From Phytoseiulus persimilis (lineage: Eukaryota > Arthropoda > Arachnida > Mesostigmata > Phytoseiidae), in contig CM075103.1 of assembly GCA_037576195.1 (NCBI GenBank), positions 18,352,001 through 18,416,000 of the forward strand: a DNA stretch of 64,000 nt. The letters run 5' to 3'. The position numbers and the translations under genes are program-made. Below are positions 1-11,886 of this stretch, in pieces. The first letter of the stretch is position 1. Each line of letters begins with the position of its first letter. The notes below the pieces were generated by a model. That model did not search any database. It had not been told where the DNA came from and worked only from the letters and a program-made list of their open reading frames with translations.

Positions 1-873
1 TCATGCATGAAAATTCTCACTCCCAGGATGTGTCCTTCCCACACATTTCTAAACAGTTTTTGGATGTTAAGGAGAGCGGCTCAATTTGGTTATTGCATAA
101 AGTTTCTGGCGCTAATCATGAGCTGTACAACAACCAGAACAACGTCCCGATGGCAGCATTGTACCGGATATCGCTGGTCGTCTGCGCCGACCGCGGACCG
201 AATGTGAACTCGATGATGGAATTTCAAACTTATCCACAAATCAGCAATCAATCGGTTTCACCGCTCCTGATTTTCACCTCTCGGTTATTCCTCGAAACAA
301 GTGATGATTCACGAGGATGATGACTTCCACAACTTCGCGGAAACGCCATGCGCCCGGACCACGCGTTGATCTTTTCCTTAATTGTTCGTCACAAACCATC
401 GACGGGCTGGGTGGTGACGGATTTCTCATCCGTTGTTTCTGGTCGAAACCCGTCATGATGGAATGCAGCGAAGTCATGCGGATTTCATTGAACTCCCACG
501 GAGAGTTTCATATGCAGCTCTCAGATGAGTCACATGATCGGCGCCGTTTTCTGGAAGCGATCCTCAGGACACGACACACGAGACATTCTTTTGCGGATCG
601 CAGTGTATTCTGTCATCAATTAAATCCACAACCTCTGAATTGCGAAAGTGGTGACAGAAGAGCGGAAAATTCAACTCCCAGAAGAGCCCATCGCCCAGGA
701 CATACCCAATGTTCGGAAGCACATCAGTCCTGTGGGCAGTCTTCTCCGTTTATGACTCTTCGAAACTAGTCATTATAGCTTCCCGCGGAGAACATATCGT
801 CGATCCCAACCCGGAGACAGCAACGACCCGGTCGAGAGACAGGCATATTGCGAAATCTTTTTTTCCCCAACAG
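1..873. other. 5' flank of cuticle gene, no exon identified
   Basis: No reading frame here has recognisable protein features. The cuticle gene downstream should have a very short first exon (start codon plus a few codons) somewhere in or before this stretch, because the first visible exon opens in phase 0 inside a signal peptide. Several ATG triplets exist but none is followed by a convincing donor site, so the first exon was not placed. Confidence 0.4.
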
Positions 874-1977
874 GAAAGGACTTTGATCTGCTTGTGTCTC
901 GGTGTTTTGACGACCGTCCAAGCACAGAAGATCATTGAATCGAACTACGTGACTCCCAACTCGAAGCATTACCGAAGTGAAGATGTGAGTATCGGTTCAA
1001 TGATTTATTCGCGGCAAAACCGCAGGCTTCCGTTTTTTTTTCTGGAGCACGAAGTCAAAAGCGACGTTGGACTCGGCGGAAATATTGCCGAAAATGTCCC
1101 ATGGACATCACGGAGGATCTGCTGAGCGGTTCCGGAACGGAACGCGGAACGAGCCCCGTTCTCGAAAGGCTTGCTTCTCCCTCCTGTTCCATTTCTCGAT
1201 TCCGTGATAGAGATATTCTCAACGATTTTGAGAATGCCTCACGATGATTCAACGGTTTTTCATGATGTTGAACGTTTCTCGAATCGATGCAAACAGGGTC
1301 TGGGAAACTACAACTTCGGGTACGACATCGAGGACGGAAACTCCGGTTCTTTCCGACGAGAGTCCGGCAACGCGCAAGGAGTTAAGCAAGGCTCCTATGG
1401 GTTCAAACAAGCCGACGGCCGAGTCCGTGTCGTCAATTGGATAGCGGATTCTTTCGGGTTCCGAGTCAGCATCCGGACCAACGAGCCGGGAGTGACGGCG
1501 TCAAGTCCTGCCGATGCCTCCTTCAACGGGGCACCCCACGTTTACTCAAAGGTGACGCCATCCCCCCAAATTCCGTCTTGATTCTCCCGAATCTTCGATT
1601 AAGGTATAGCTACAAAAGCAATCCGTGATGTGGTATTGAACTTCTCCTTCCCCTCCGTCTCGGATCAGGACACCCTTGATGCTCCTTTGCCCGCTGAGAA
1701 CGAAGTGGAAAACTTCGCCGCCCCGCTCAACTCGATCGAGGACAAACCGGCTTACCAGGTAAGTCTCGACTAGAACACCACAAACGAATGAACTGAAGCT
1801 TCAGAGGCGACTACGGACTCTTTCCTATCCCCCACACAGAGAGCTCCTGCCGTGTTCCCTAAACCTGTCTTCGGCGCGCGGAAGAGGTACACCGCCAAGG
1901 CTCCAAAGCCCGACACGGTTCAGGCTGGCGCGTCGATGGTCTCGGTCTTCACTCCGTTCAACGAGCACTCGGTCTGA
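874..1977 (+). CDS. Secreted cuticle protein with Rebers-Riddiford chitin-binding domain (first exon not found)
   Basis: Structural protein of the exoskeleton; the chitin_bind_4 domain binds chitin fibres outside the epidermal cell. Four exons are inferred: 874-984, 1297-1551, 1669-1758 and 1840-1977 (TGA at 1975-1977). All junctions are phase 0 with GT/AG borders (donors GTGAGT at 985, GTGACG at 1552, GTAAGT at 1759). Exon A carries the hydrophobic part of a signal peptide (LICLCLGVLTTVQAQ). Exon B holds the RR domain: YNFGYDIEDG, then GSYGFKQADGRVRVVNW, then FGFRVSIRTNEPG. The SYGF...VVN...GFR...TNEPG pattern is typical of chelicerate cuticle proteins. Exons C and D give a proline- and alanine-rich tail ending in FNEHSV. 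About 196 residues are visible; a short first exon with the initiator Met is expected upstream. Introns are 81-312 bp. The exon structure is inferred from splice signals and frame continuity. Confidence 0.8.
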
Positions 1978-3037
1978 AATGGAAACAGCAGGTTTGGTCG
2001 ATCAACTATTACCGCCCAAGAGAAGAACAGCTGGCTGTAAATACCGCTCTGTGATGTTTCCGTCCAACAGAATCAAGTTTCCCTGTCGCTAAGCGACAAC
2101 GACTCCTGGTGTAACTTATCTCATGTATATATCTTCGTGATGAAAATACAATGGGGCAACCAATCCCACGGAGGCGGTGCTCATTCGTGTCGAAGCCTTC
2201 ATATTTTCTTCTCAGCACTTCGCGTTCTGGGCATCGATGACAGCTGGGAGACCCAGGGAAGGATTCCGGAGAAGTATACATAGATGTTATGAGGCCCGAG
2301 CTGATGGGTCGCACTCCAGAGGCGCGGCATTAGAGCTTGCGTCGAGGCCTCAATGCCGCAGAAAGTTTTGGGTATCATGCTCGTCGACTTGGGCACATGG
2401 CCGTCGTTTCATCGAGAACCTCACCCACTTTCCGGCACCTGATAGATGCCGCGTTCATGATGAACGACTCTTTAACTTGGCTGGGGCACAACGACACCGC
2501 GACGGATTTTCCAAGCTACAAGAGCGTTCTCTCCTTTTTCTGTGCTGCATCTTCATGCTGCGAACATACTTGGCTGCGGAATTTCGCGAACACACACAGT
2601 TCCCGGGGCCAGATCGTGAAGTTTTTCTGACATTAACGAACGAGAATTCGGGAGCTGGTCACTCTTCTAGGGACGAGGAGGTCCTTGCTTAGCGTTAATT
2701 CATATTGGATATACTCTATATCAGGGGCGCGCAACCTTCCGGGGCGCAGGAGCTGCTCTGGGAGTGGCTCTCTGCCCGGAGCTACACAGGGGTACCCGCG
2801 TAGCCGGAATATTTGATGACGGTGATCTTCATCCCTCCTCATGAAGGAAAGCCGCAGAGAATGCCTGCTTGGAAGAAAAAACTTGGATGATTGTCAGGAG
2901 CTACTGAAAAAAGGGGCAGGGGCTACCGGTAGCTCTCAACACCACGGTTGCCACCCCTGCTCCATGCGAGAGGTTGGACATGCTGAAGGCAATTGCTCGC
3001 TGTGGGGGAGCTCAGGGGAGAATGATGCTCATCGTCA
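1978..3037. other. Unassigned intergenic stretch
   Basis: Short overlapping frames on both strands show no motif I recognise. The right part borders the LINE remnant that starts near 3,038 and may include its untranslated end. Confidence 0.3.
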
Positions 3038-4610
3038 TCACAGCCTTGCCCCCCGACATCCCACTCTGGCATGCGCGAGCAGTCGACTGCCTCTACTGTT
3101 ATCATAGATGTGTTCGATCATTCCCCGAGTTTTTTTGAAATTGCGATATCGGTCCAGAGTTTTCTTTTCCGACATACCCCTTCGCCATTCTTTCTTCAGC
3201 TTATTACTCAGCGTCTCTTCCACATATTTCTTGTAGCTTCGGAGAACCATCCTTGCCTTGCTGGTTGATAGTTCTTCAAACTCTTAGCTTGTGAATCGTT
3301 TCTTGGCTTGATTGATTCTTTCCTTAAGTGAGGTTTCCGTCTTTGTGATCTCCAGCATGGTATTGATCGTTTTTTTCTACCTGGCTTCATCCATTTCGCT
3401 TATTCTGGCTGAGTACATGAGTTTCGCTTTCGTTTCGTGTCCCTCGGAGGAGACCATAGTTCTCCGTCTATGAATTCTACACGTTGCAGGTTTTCAAGCC
3501 GTTTCCGCCTTCTGACGGGCAGGGCTGTAACCGAGTTGGCATACGGCAGTGCTGGAACTGCTGTGCTTTTCCATTGCATCTTGGTGACTTCGAACCTGTT
3601 GAATCTCCACAGCGATTTCACGTGGATTCGTCTGATCACCCTCTCTACTTTTCTCTCCCAGATCTTTTCGTGTTCTTGGAGGTAGTTTTCCTTGTTGCAG
3701 AGCGTGATTCCTAGGTATTCATACTGGTCGAGTACCGGTATCAGTTGGTTCTGTATTCGGAGTGTTTCCTCTGAGTTTGAGTCTTTTACTTTTGCAAATT
3801 CTACAATCGCGCTTTTATCGGGGCTGAAGCGGAGTCCCATTCCTTCTCCGAATTCCTGTACAAATTCCAATAACCTCTCAATGTTTTTCATGGATTGTCC
3901 CATCAGCACCAGGTCATCGGCAAATAGCAGGCCACGTATGTCAAAGTGTTTCGGTTGTTGTAGGTCGAAGATGTTCCCCTCTGTCCTGACCTTGAACCCA
4001 GCTTTGATTTGCTGCAACCTTTTTCCCAGCTCGGAGATGTATACGATAAATATTACTGGACTCATGGGGCATTCTTGTCGGAGTCTTTTTTCACTTGGAA
4101 TCGTTCCAGGCAGATGTGTGTCATATTGTAGGGTCACCTCATTGTCTCTATACAGACCCTGAATCAATCCCAGTATGGTTTTGGGCATACCTTTTCTCTA
4201 CAGCACCTCCCACAAGGAGTTCCGTCAATTCTATCATAGGCCCGCGTGCGATCCAGGAAACAGAAGACTTCTCCGGTTTTTTACCGCCTGGCCGCCTCTA
4301 TCGCCGATTTGAGGATGAAGATGCAGTCGTCGCCTCTCCTCTCTTTTCGGAAACCGTGCTGCATTTCTCCTAGAATCCCTTCATTTCCCATCCAATTCTG
4401 GATTTCTTTACAAAAGATCCTTGCGAATAATCGATACATAATACTAGATATCGTAAGCGGGCGATATGTTCTAAGGTCCTTCTCCTTCCTTTTTTGAGTT
4501 TTATATTCTACCGTCGAGATCCTCGCGACCTTTCCATGACGAAATCGACATGGGTTCCTAACATGTGAGGATGTTTCCGATAAGACTGAATATCCGCGGT
4601 ATACTTTCAT
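3038..4610 (-). mobile_element. LINE family A remnant (reverse transcriptase to C-terminus)
   Basis: A decayed non-LTR retrotransposon read on the minus strand. From high to low coordinate it shows early RT motifs, the palm with a FADD catalytic box, thumb, then a C-terminal segment (SEKKTLDRYRNFKKTRG, IYDNSRGSRLLA). That last segment matches the other family A pieces at 35.6-36.4 kb and 39.0-39.4 kb, which also show a zinc-knuckle-like CPRCG...C tail. At least one frameshift separates the two RT halves near 4,190-4,280 and another lies before the C-terminal piece. The endonuclease and 5' end are missing. Clade not determined. Confidence 0.75.
3400..4610 (-). pseudogene. LINE reverse transcriptase, two frame-shifted halves
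   Basis: The upstream half (4610-4281) contains YRPLTISSIMYRLFARIF and GILGEMQHGFRKERRGDD, the RT motifs that read as Y-R-P-I...S...K...E and the Q-x-G-F-R box. The downstream half (4188-3400) begins in motif 3/4, has the LRQECPMSP turn equivalent to the usual R-Q-G-x-P-L-S-P, and the catalytic GLLFADDLVLMG motif with both aspartates of the [FY]xDD box. The QG-to-QE change in the substrate-positioning loop, plus the frame break, argue against activity. Family assignment to non-LTR RT is firm; clade is open. Confidence 0.75.
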
Positions 4611-4699
4611 CCATCAAAGTAGAATGTCTGCCCCCTCCTTCAAAAGCCAATATATCTGCGGTGTCCTCCTCATTAGGTGAGGGAACGAGGGCTCTTCAC

Positions 4700-6150
4700 G
4701 GGTTTTGTTCAACGAAAGTGTATCTGTGAAGATCCACGGCGGAGGAAAACAACGTTATCGTTACCAGGTCGATTGCATGGGATGGGGTCGACGCATATCA
4801 CCGCGCCGAACAATCGGATCGCTCTCCCGGTGCACAGCAGGATACCTGTGAACTTGGCGCACCAACACGGAATGCTCTGAAATCTTCAGCCAGGGTGAGC
4901 ACGGCTGGAACGCGATACCGGAATTCCATGGCGAGGCCGATACGGAGTTGGAAAACTTTGATCTCGAGTTTCTGTGCTCCACATCCATCGCTGGACCTGA
5001 TGTTGGAGGTTGCTCTGATTCCATGAAATTTACTGATTTTGAAAAGCGAATCTCCTCTCTCGTCCGCTCTCCTGGAAGAACTGTGCCGCTGAGATGTCAG
5101 GCGCCGTGAGCAGCTCCATTGGAGAAATTTCCTTGGCATCCAATGGATTCCCAGACTGGATCCTATTGCTCAAGGATGTGAAAACCTGCTATTTTTGAGG
5201 GAGAAAGATGTTCGACCCCAGTATCACCAGCTGACAACCACGAGGCCGCGGCGAGGCGCCTCCGTAAAAAAACACCGGAGCCACCTCGGGTCCCGTTGAA
5301 TTGTAGAGTTAAATCGGCTGGCTCATTCTCAGCTTGTAATGATAGCAACGCTTCATATGTACGTAGAGGGTTGTGATAAGGTTCGCGAAAGACTCGAGTT
5401 GATAGCTGCCCATGGAGATAGCCGTTCACGTCATGCGTCATTTTCGACAAGAAGACATATCTGCGTTCGCGCCCTTCTGGAGTTGCAGGAGAGTGAGCGA
5501 TGGCTCTGCAAGCAAGTACGAGGGTTGTACAAACCACTGATCGGTTGACCGATCGGGGGTGGTAGGTCTGAGTTCCGACGAAAAAGCTGGCTCGCCGTGC
5601 TGGCGCTCTCCATGCCGCAAAGTGCGAGCGACCGCTCCTGAGGAAGAGCGGAGGTGGGAATCGTGTTGGAACGATCTCTTTCTCGAAAAGACCGCGCACC
5701 GCCATCTTATGGTGCTTCCCCTCTTTGACGTCTGCTAGGCGCTGCTCTACTGTTCCGCTGTTGCCCGCCTCTAGCCTCCTCTCCACACCGGGTTCCACTA
5801 AACTTCGCTGCCCTCGAAGACAAAATTAATGAGTAGACACCGATGTCGATGCGAACATTACATTAGATTAATCTCTACGAGGTCAACTCCGGAATCGGCG
5901 GGCGTTTGCAACCGAATCTCAACAAGTCAGATCAGGCAGGAGGTAGTCGTGGGAGTGGGTCAGTTCGGTCCCAGGTGAGAGAGGGTGCTTGTAAGCAAAT
6001 GACTGAGACCCCAGGCTGGAACAGATCGATCGCGAACCCGCGCGAGAGGGAGCGTCAGCGGGGTGTTCGATAGGTTGACGTTGCTCGCTCGGGCGTTTCC
6101 GGTGGGAGTGGAAGACGTTCTCCGGAAACGAGCGAGGAAGACGTCCTCAG
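4700..6150. other. Intergenic/upstream region of zinc-finger gene
   Basis: A 211-codon minus-strand frame lies at 5163-5798 but has no recognisable domain, and one such frame is expected by chance in a window this size. An AAGATGGCGG-type motif (minus strand, about 5,697-5,708) resembles a Pho/YY1 core. GC-rich sequence from about 5,950 to 6,150 probably includes the promoter and leader of the zinc-finger gene. A candidate leader intron runs from CCAG|GTGAGA (5,974) to CCTCAG (6,150); this is inference only. Confidence 0.25.
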
Positions 6151-6159
6151 CTGTGAACT

Positions 6160-6870
6160 ATGAGCTTAAGTGTAAACAAGTTCGTGTGTCCACATGACTC
6201 GTGCAAGAGAGTGCTGTCTACCAAGCGGATACTGCAAACCCATTTAATGCGTCATGATGGGTTGAAGTGTTACTCCTGTCCTTTGTGTGCGAAGAAGTTT
6301 GTTACTGCGGCTGAGTTGAGGAAACACAATGAAACCCACACTGATGAGAAACCATACACGTGCTCAGAATGCGATGCCAGTTTCTCTCGGAAGCATCGCC
6401 TCACAAGGCACGTGCGAATTCATACCGGAGAGCGGCCCTTTTCGTGCACTGAATGTTCTTCAAGCTTCGCGGACCGCTGCAGTCTCCAGGCACACAAGCG
6501 GCTGCACTCTGGTGTAAAACCGTACCGCTGCGATGAGTGCGGCAGAGAATTCACCCAATTGAAAACTCTCATGAACCATCGAACTACACACACCGGAGAA
6601 AAGCCATACCGATGTTCAGTGTGCGATCGAGGATTCACGCAGTCCGGCAGCCTAAGAGTACATGAACGAAGGCACTCTGGGGAGAAACCATATGACTGTT
6701 CTGTATGCGAGAAGAGTTTCGTTTCTGCTAGCTGTTTGAAGAGACACGAGCTCACGCACTCCACCTCGAAAGCGAGCGAGACTCCACCTGGGAAAGTTCT
6801 CCCAGAGAGGCCTGAAGTAGAGGGAGGATCCCCGCTCGAAGCGGTCGAGCAAATAACCGGTGATTGCTGA
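6160..6870 (+). CDS. C2H2 zinc-finger protein, seven tandem fingers
   Basis: Probable sequence-specific DNA-binding protein of 236 residues, uninterrupted. Finger 1 (C10, C15, H28, H32) has a C-x4-C spacing, unlike the C-x2-C of the others. Fingers 2-7 start at C40, C68, C96, C124, C152 and C180 in exact 28-residue register, joined by TGEKP-like linkers (TDEKPY, TGERPF, SGVKPY, TGEKPY, SGEKPY). No KRAB, BTB or ZAD domain is visible. The C-terminal 36 residues are polar and rich in P, E and S. The start chosen is the first ATG of the open frame; an in-frame stop lies just upstream. A poly(A) signal candidate lies ~220 bp past the stop. It may have arisen by retroposition or be a genuine intronless ZNF. 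Target genes cannot be inferred. Confidence 0.8.
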   Translation: MSLSVNKFVCPHDSCKRVLSTKRILQTHLMRHDGLKCYSCPLCAKKFVTAAELRKHNETHTDEKPYTCSECDASFSRKHRLTRHVRIHTGERPFSCTECSSSFADRCSLQAHKRLHSGVKPYRCDECGREFTQLKTLMNHRTTHTGEKPYRCSVCDRGFTQSGSLRVHERRHSGEKPYDCSVCEKSFVSASCLKRHELTHSTSKASETPPGKVLPERPEVEGGSPLEAVEQITGDC

Positions 6871-7091
6871 CATTCATCTTTTCTGTCCTTTCGGGAAGCG
6901 TGAGTGATTCTGAAAGAATAGAAATCAGTGGAGACGGCGTTATCTTGGCGGGCGAAGGAGCGGCGGTGTCGGAGATGGGTGACTCTGAACCGTCAAAGCT
7001 GCCCTGGATAGCTACGGCGGAAAACCTGTCCTCCCCGCCAATATGATCGGATAAACATCTTGCATCCATCACTTGGCAACACTCTGTCTCG

Positions 7092-7097
7092 AATAAA
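7092..7097 (+). promoter_or_regulatory. Poly(A) signal candidate for zinc-finger gene
   Basis: AATAAA 222 bp downstream of the zinc-finger stop codon, a plausible 3' UTR length. Confidence 0.4.
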
Positions 7098-7727
7098 TCA
7101 AGGAAAAACATCTGTGACATTCCCTGCAGTGTTTCGTCGCGAAACCTGCTCGGGATAAACACTGCAGCGCCGGGAATCAAAGTCTCCGAGGATCAGAAGA
7201 GCTCCCGGAGGAACAGAGCTTCGGGGTACGATCACAGGTATGTGACATGCGAACCTCATCTTCCCCGAGGTTTGTCGGGAAGAACTGACATGAAGGAGGC
7301 CCAGTTTCCGGAGCTTTCTCGCGTAGAATGAAATCGGTAATACATCTCTGTTTTCTGCTTCAGCGATCCTCGAGAGTACGGCGCTCGCGATTCGACTTGT
7401 CGCGATGCAGACTCGGGAGTAGCTTTTCTGCATGGAAAAACAGCGTTCAGGATAAGGATAGCTCCCGGAGGGACGATTCCCGAGCAGAAGCGTCAGGAGT
7501 CGAGTGAAAACCCCAGCGGAGCTGTATCCGAACCCAGAAGAGCGGTGATCACACTTCTTGAGCACGTCCTGCATGGAATGCTTTCCGGAAGCTACATCAC
7601 GAGCGTAACTGCACTCAGATGAAATCAGTTCCGTTCGATATCATCCATGGCTCGATCTCCAGCTGACATTCCCTGCCGAAGGTGCAATTCACTCTCTCCA
7701 AGCCAATAAACTCATGAGTTTCATCGG

Positions 7728-7965
7728 CAGCTCTTCAGTTCTTCATTCGCGAACAGTGTGGATACGTTCGGTTGGATTTTCGGTTTGGACGTGTTGATGC
7801 TGAGGCTATGCGCAGCTTCGATCTCCCCGTTCCACACCAGCCTCTGATGGTTGCAGAAAATGGTCAGGTCCTGAAGTATAGTCCTTGACTCCCTCAGCGT
7901 TTCGATGTCCTTGCTATTGAGGTAATCGGTTTTCTGTTGCCGGGAGAATGGGGAACTGTCGTTAA
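7728..7965 (-). other. Open stretch of unknown nature (possible exon or TE debris)
   Basis: About 80 codons without a stop on the minus strand and with no in-frame ATG at its head. The translation looks protein-like (SKDIETLRESRTILQDLT; FANEELKSCR) but matches no family I know. It ends at TGA. Could be an internal exon, a pseudogene piece, or chance. Confidence 0.2.
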
Positions 7966-9781
7966 CTGAGAGCCATCATGCTATCGATCCGTGATTTCTC
8001 AGGCATCGTCACGCATTCGTCATATTGTAATGTTGTGAAAATGCATTCTTCTTGAATCTCTTGTTCATCCAAGTCCCGAGGGCGGCGTAGTCTACATATC
8101 GCAGAAATGCTAAGAGTGCTATAGGCGAATTGATCGAAACCCTTTGGACGGGTTCACGCGAAGGAGTTTTATCATCGTGTCCTCGATCCGAACCCGGAAA
8201 CATGGTCGATCAGATCGACCAGGGATTCCCGAGGTTGTCCGAGGTCCCACTGATTCTGCCTCAACCATTAAATCAGTTAGGTAGCTAGTACAGGTTCCGG
8301 AAGACCATGGCCATGCTCCCGTTTCTCCCACGACAAGGGCGCTCCATCCAAGCAGAGCTCTAGGGCGCTGGAAAAGCTGTAGTGATACATTTCGGCCGAC
8401 GCGGATGACGAAACACCCTCCGCTCTCGCTCTGTTTCATCTTGACCAGAGGTTCCCGAACTTTTTTCACCGTGTCGAACCTTCCACAAATTCCTCAGCTC
8501 GCCAAGGAACTCCAACCAATATGGTCCTCAGTCAATGAAAATCGGGATGTACGAGAATTCGATTGAAGTTACCTCCAATGAGTGAGCGTAATTCCGTTTC
8601 GGTGGAACGTCTTTCCTATGAGATGGATGTCGTTAATGTGACGGAACCAAATTCTTTCGTTCGATTCCGAACTGATCGTTAGAAGCCGCGTTCAGTGATG
8701 GCCTTCTCGTTTTTAGTCATGGTAACAATATTAATACCCGCACCGAAGCCCCTCTCTGAGGGCTGACTGACTGAGACGCAGACATTTTCCCTCGTGTGTA
8801 TGGCCGTGGCCCTTTGCGTCGTAGAACAATGTCGACCCCCGAGGGTCCATATAGACCCCTCTGGGAACCCCTGATTTAGAGAGTGGGCTCGGAGGGCGCT
8901 ATGGGCCCTAATTGACCGTTATGATAATAATACCGTTATGTGCAGTCAATGTTACAGCTCATATGAGGGAGAGAAAGGGGATGAGATATTGGCATCACTG
9001 GAGTCTGACTTGGGGCTCACTCGAGCATCGCAATACCGTAATGTGGGGTGCCACCTGTGAGTTTCCGCGATGTTTGGTCGAAACTTGGAGGGACCATCCC
9101 AAAATTACTCCCGTCTCAAGAAGAAGGCTGTTCGACTCTGTACCCTTCTAACCATCGAGTTTCAATCGCGAAACTTCTCAGAACACCTTGGGAAATCGAT
9201 ATTCACCCGGCGGAGGTCACCGAGCAAAAGATTGAGGCATTTATTTCCAACGCATCCAGAACTACATAGAACATCCGGCAGATCGGTCCAAAACTACTCG
9301 AAGTTGATGACTCCAAGTGGACGATGGAGACTATCAACATCCCTGCTGTTTGGGCAGCGATAGATCAGGCCTGGGATGACAGTATGGTCCGGGAATGAAA
9401 CAACAGGGAAACAGGGTCACCCCGTACAAGGCTCGGTCTCGATTGTGGTCTCGTCTCTCGAATCAGAAGTCCTCATGGAAAACGACCGCGCCGCTCATCC
9501 GGAATCTATTCTCGAACTAACATCTACGTCAGGTAACACGGTCAATAACGGCATCGATATCGATTCTCGAGGAATGTGGCTCGCGTCAGTGCATGGGGTT
9601 GGTAGGTATGGAGGGCGACAGCCGGGAAACCTGAAAACCGATGTACAAGAAATGCTCGAAATCACGGATAGCTTACAAAATCGGAGGCAGTCCTGCAGGC
9701 GGATAGTTCTTTCCAGCGATGCGCTCCCCTCTTCGGTGTCAGCCGCTGCCCCACGCGCCACTAACTGCGCGTCGGGGAATC

Positions 9782-9968
9782 CCTGAATGCTGCCTTCCAT
9801 CATTTCGAGAATCCCGAGAGAGTCAAGATCTTCGTGTCCCGTTCCGAAGGCAGAGCGGCCGAAATATTGGCCTTGAGGACTCTTGCTCAAGATGCAGAGC
9901 TCGAAAATAAATTCAAAGCAGTATCCGTAATTTTTGAGTTCCTGGAAGTTTCCCTGTCGACAACTTAA
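9782..9968 (+). other. Open stretch of unknown nature
   Basis: Plus-strand frame reading ESLNAAFHHFENPERVKIF, then SRSEGRAAEILALRTLAQDA, ending SLSTT-stop. The amino acid mix is protein-like, but an upstream in-frame stop and no start codon suggest a pseudogene fragment. Neighbouring frames at 9,180-9,390 (for example AVWAAIDQAWDDSMVRE) may belong to the same decayed coding region. Function unknown. Confidence 0.2.
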
Positions 9969-11515
9969 TCAATGGAGAATATTCATCGATCGCTCCATCA
10001 GCAGCTCTGTCTTTATGAGAACGGAGTCGCCTTGCTCCCATACATAAATCACTGCCCGAAATCCCAGATAATAAAACTCATCCTGTAGTGAAAGGCCATG
10101 CTCGAATCGCGAGAATAACGAAATTTTCCCTCGCATGTCCGCCGGACACGTGTCCGCTTTTTGCGGAAAAAAAGTATCCGCTCATATGGCGTCCCTACTT
10201 CATGCATTTGGAGTCGGACATATTGGATCTTACATATGTCCCCCACTCATTTCAGTAGTCAATTATCTTGCGTTCACAGATCACAGTCATTGTTTCCCCA
10301 TCGCCGGGGGATTTTCTTCGTCCATCTCAGGTTCTTCGATGTTGATTCAGGAAGGAGTATTAGTCGGAGGGGGCATTTTGTCTGGGAGTGTTTCCCCTCC
10401 CCGTATTATAAAATGACTTGTTTCTCTGTTTCCGGGCTTCACATCGATCGGATACATGTCGATGGGAGGATCACGGGAGTTTTGTCGGCTCTTGGTGTTA
10501 AGTATCCCTGCTCCGGTTGAAGCCGACAGATGGCTGCCGGTTCCGTCTCAAGACCTCCATTCCCTCTGAACTGTCAATCCACAGTCTATGTAGATAGGAC
10601 TCCATATCCCGTCTCCACGTGAAGTCTGATTCATCTTGCATTCTCGTTTTCGGTTCATTGCGGAATGTATTTCCCATTGGTCTGCCTGATGTATTCTTGG
10701 AACTCAGTTATCTTCCGGGACACACTGGATCCTTAAATTTTCGAGTCTCTCCGCTGTCTTCATTCCGTGTTTGTTATCTTGGTGGCCATGAGCATCATTC
10801 TGGGTCATCTGGATCGATCCTTCTATCTCGCACTCCCGAAATCCATAATTTTGCTGGTGTTCTCTACGGTGTCGAAGGACATCCAATCTAGTTCCCTCCA
10901 TGGAGTGTGGTATGCCTATGGCCCAGCTCCACGCAACTTTCGCCTTGCATCGATACGGTTTCGATTGTCTATATGACAGCCCCGCGGCCAACATCTCGAC
11001 TTGCAGCAATATCGGATATTGGAGAGCTGATCGGCCAAGATGCTGAGTAGAAAGCAAGGGAGCAAGGATGGCAGACTGAATACGGAATCCAAATGCAGAA
11101 AGAGGAGAAACAGGCGAAAGAATCGGAACGAAAAAATCGTAGCGGGAGGCCTTTAAGATTTTTCCGGTAGCGAAACTTGAATTAATTCTGAATTCCATTG
11201 ATGAATCTCGGTGTCGTATGAATCGTAGAAGATAACGGAGTGATGTTGTATATATCAGAGTGTGGTGGAGAGCAGACGACTGAGTTTTGTAAATTTGAAG
11301 CTTTCGCTTGTGAGCGTTCGGGCCGTCGAGTATGGGGCGTGCTCTATAGGTATATACTCATGCAGTATTTTCGTATCCTTTGCGAGTTTGGTCCTTTTTC
11401 TGATCCCCTCCCGTTGATGGGGCTAAATGTCACGAAATTCCCCGGAGCAGAATTTGCATGTGTGTGAATGTGATAGCTTTGCATCCTCATGAGCGTACAG
11501 CGAAAACAAGCCAAT

Positions 11516-11886
11516 TCCGATGACGAGGGAATGATCCAGAAGGAAATCCTGAATCCTGCCATTGAGGAGATATTCCAAAAATTCCACCGTGAAAACCAAA
11601 GGATGCCGAAGCGGATGGAGCGGATATCCAGCATCGGGCCAGTGCTCTGACGTGAGTAAGCAGAGTAACTTTGGGTTCTGTGTGAACTGGAATCGTGCTT
11701 CAAACTCCTCCTTCGAGGACAGCTGCCAGTACGATGGTTTTACGAGCATTGTTGGGACAAGGATTAGGAACGGCACCCTGACCAATCCCTCCTTGTGACA
11801 AAGAATTGATCCAGGAGGAGATCGTGGAGTTTGCCATTGAGAAGATACTCTGAGGTTTCCACCTTATAATCAGAGGGAGCTGAAGC
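11516..11886 (+). repeat. Diverged direct repeat pair
   Basis: The segment at about 11,516-11,611 recurs at about 11,790-11,886 (shared blocks GCCATTGAG, AAGATACT/GAGATATT and CCAAAGGATG/TCAGAGGGAG in the same order). Offset is roughly 275 bp. Probably an old tandem duplication inside non-coding or transposon sequence. Confidence 0.35.

Noticed and set aside
5163-5798. 211-codon minus-strand reading frame upstream of the zinc-finger gene
   Set aside because: No domain, signal peptide or compositional cue; about one frame of this length is expected by chance in 64 kb of balanced composition.
6420-6764. Minus-strand frame across the zinc-finger gene
   Set aside because: Antisense shadow of the C2H2 repeats; cysteine-histidine spacing is only correct on the plus strand.
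8840-8910. Possible MITE similar to the one at 47.8 kb (TCGACCCCCGAGGGTCC, GGGAACCCCTGA)
   Set aside because: Only short partial resemblance; no inverted ends or target duplication found.
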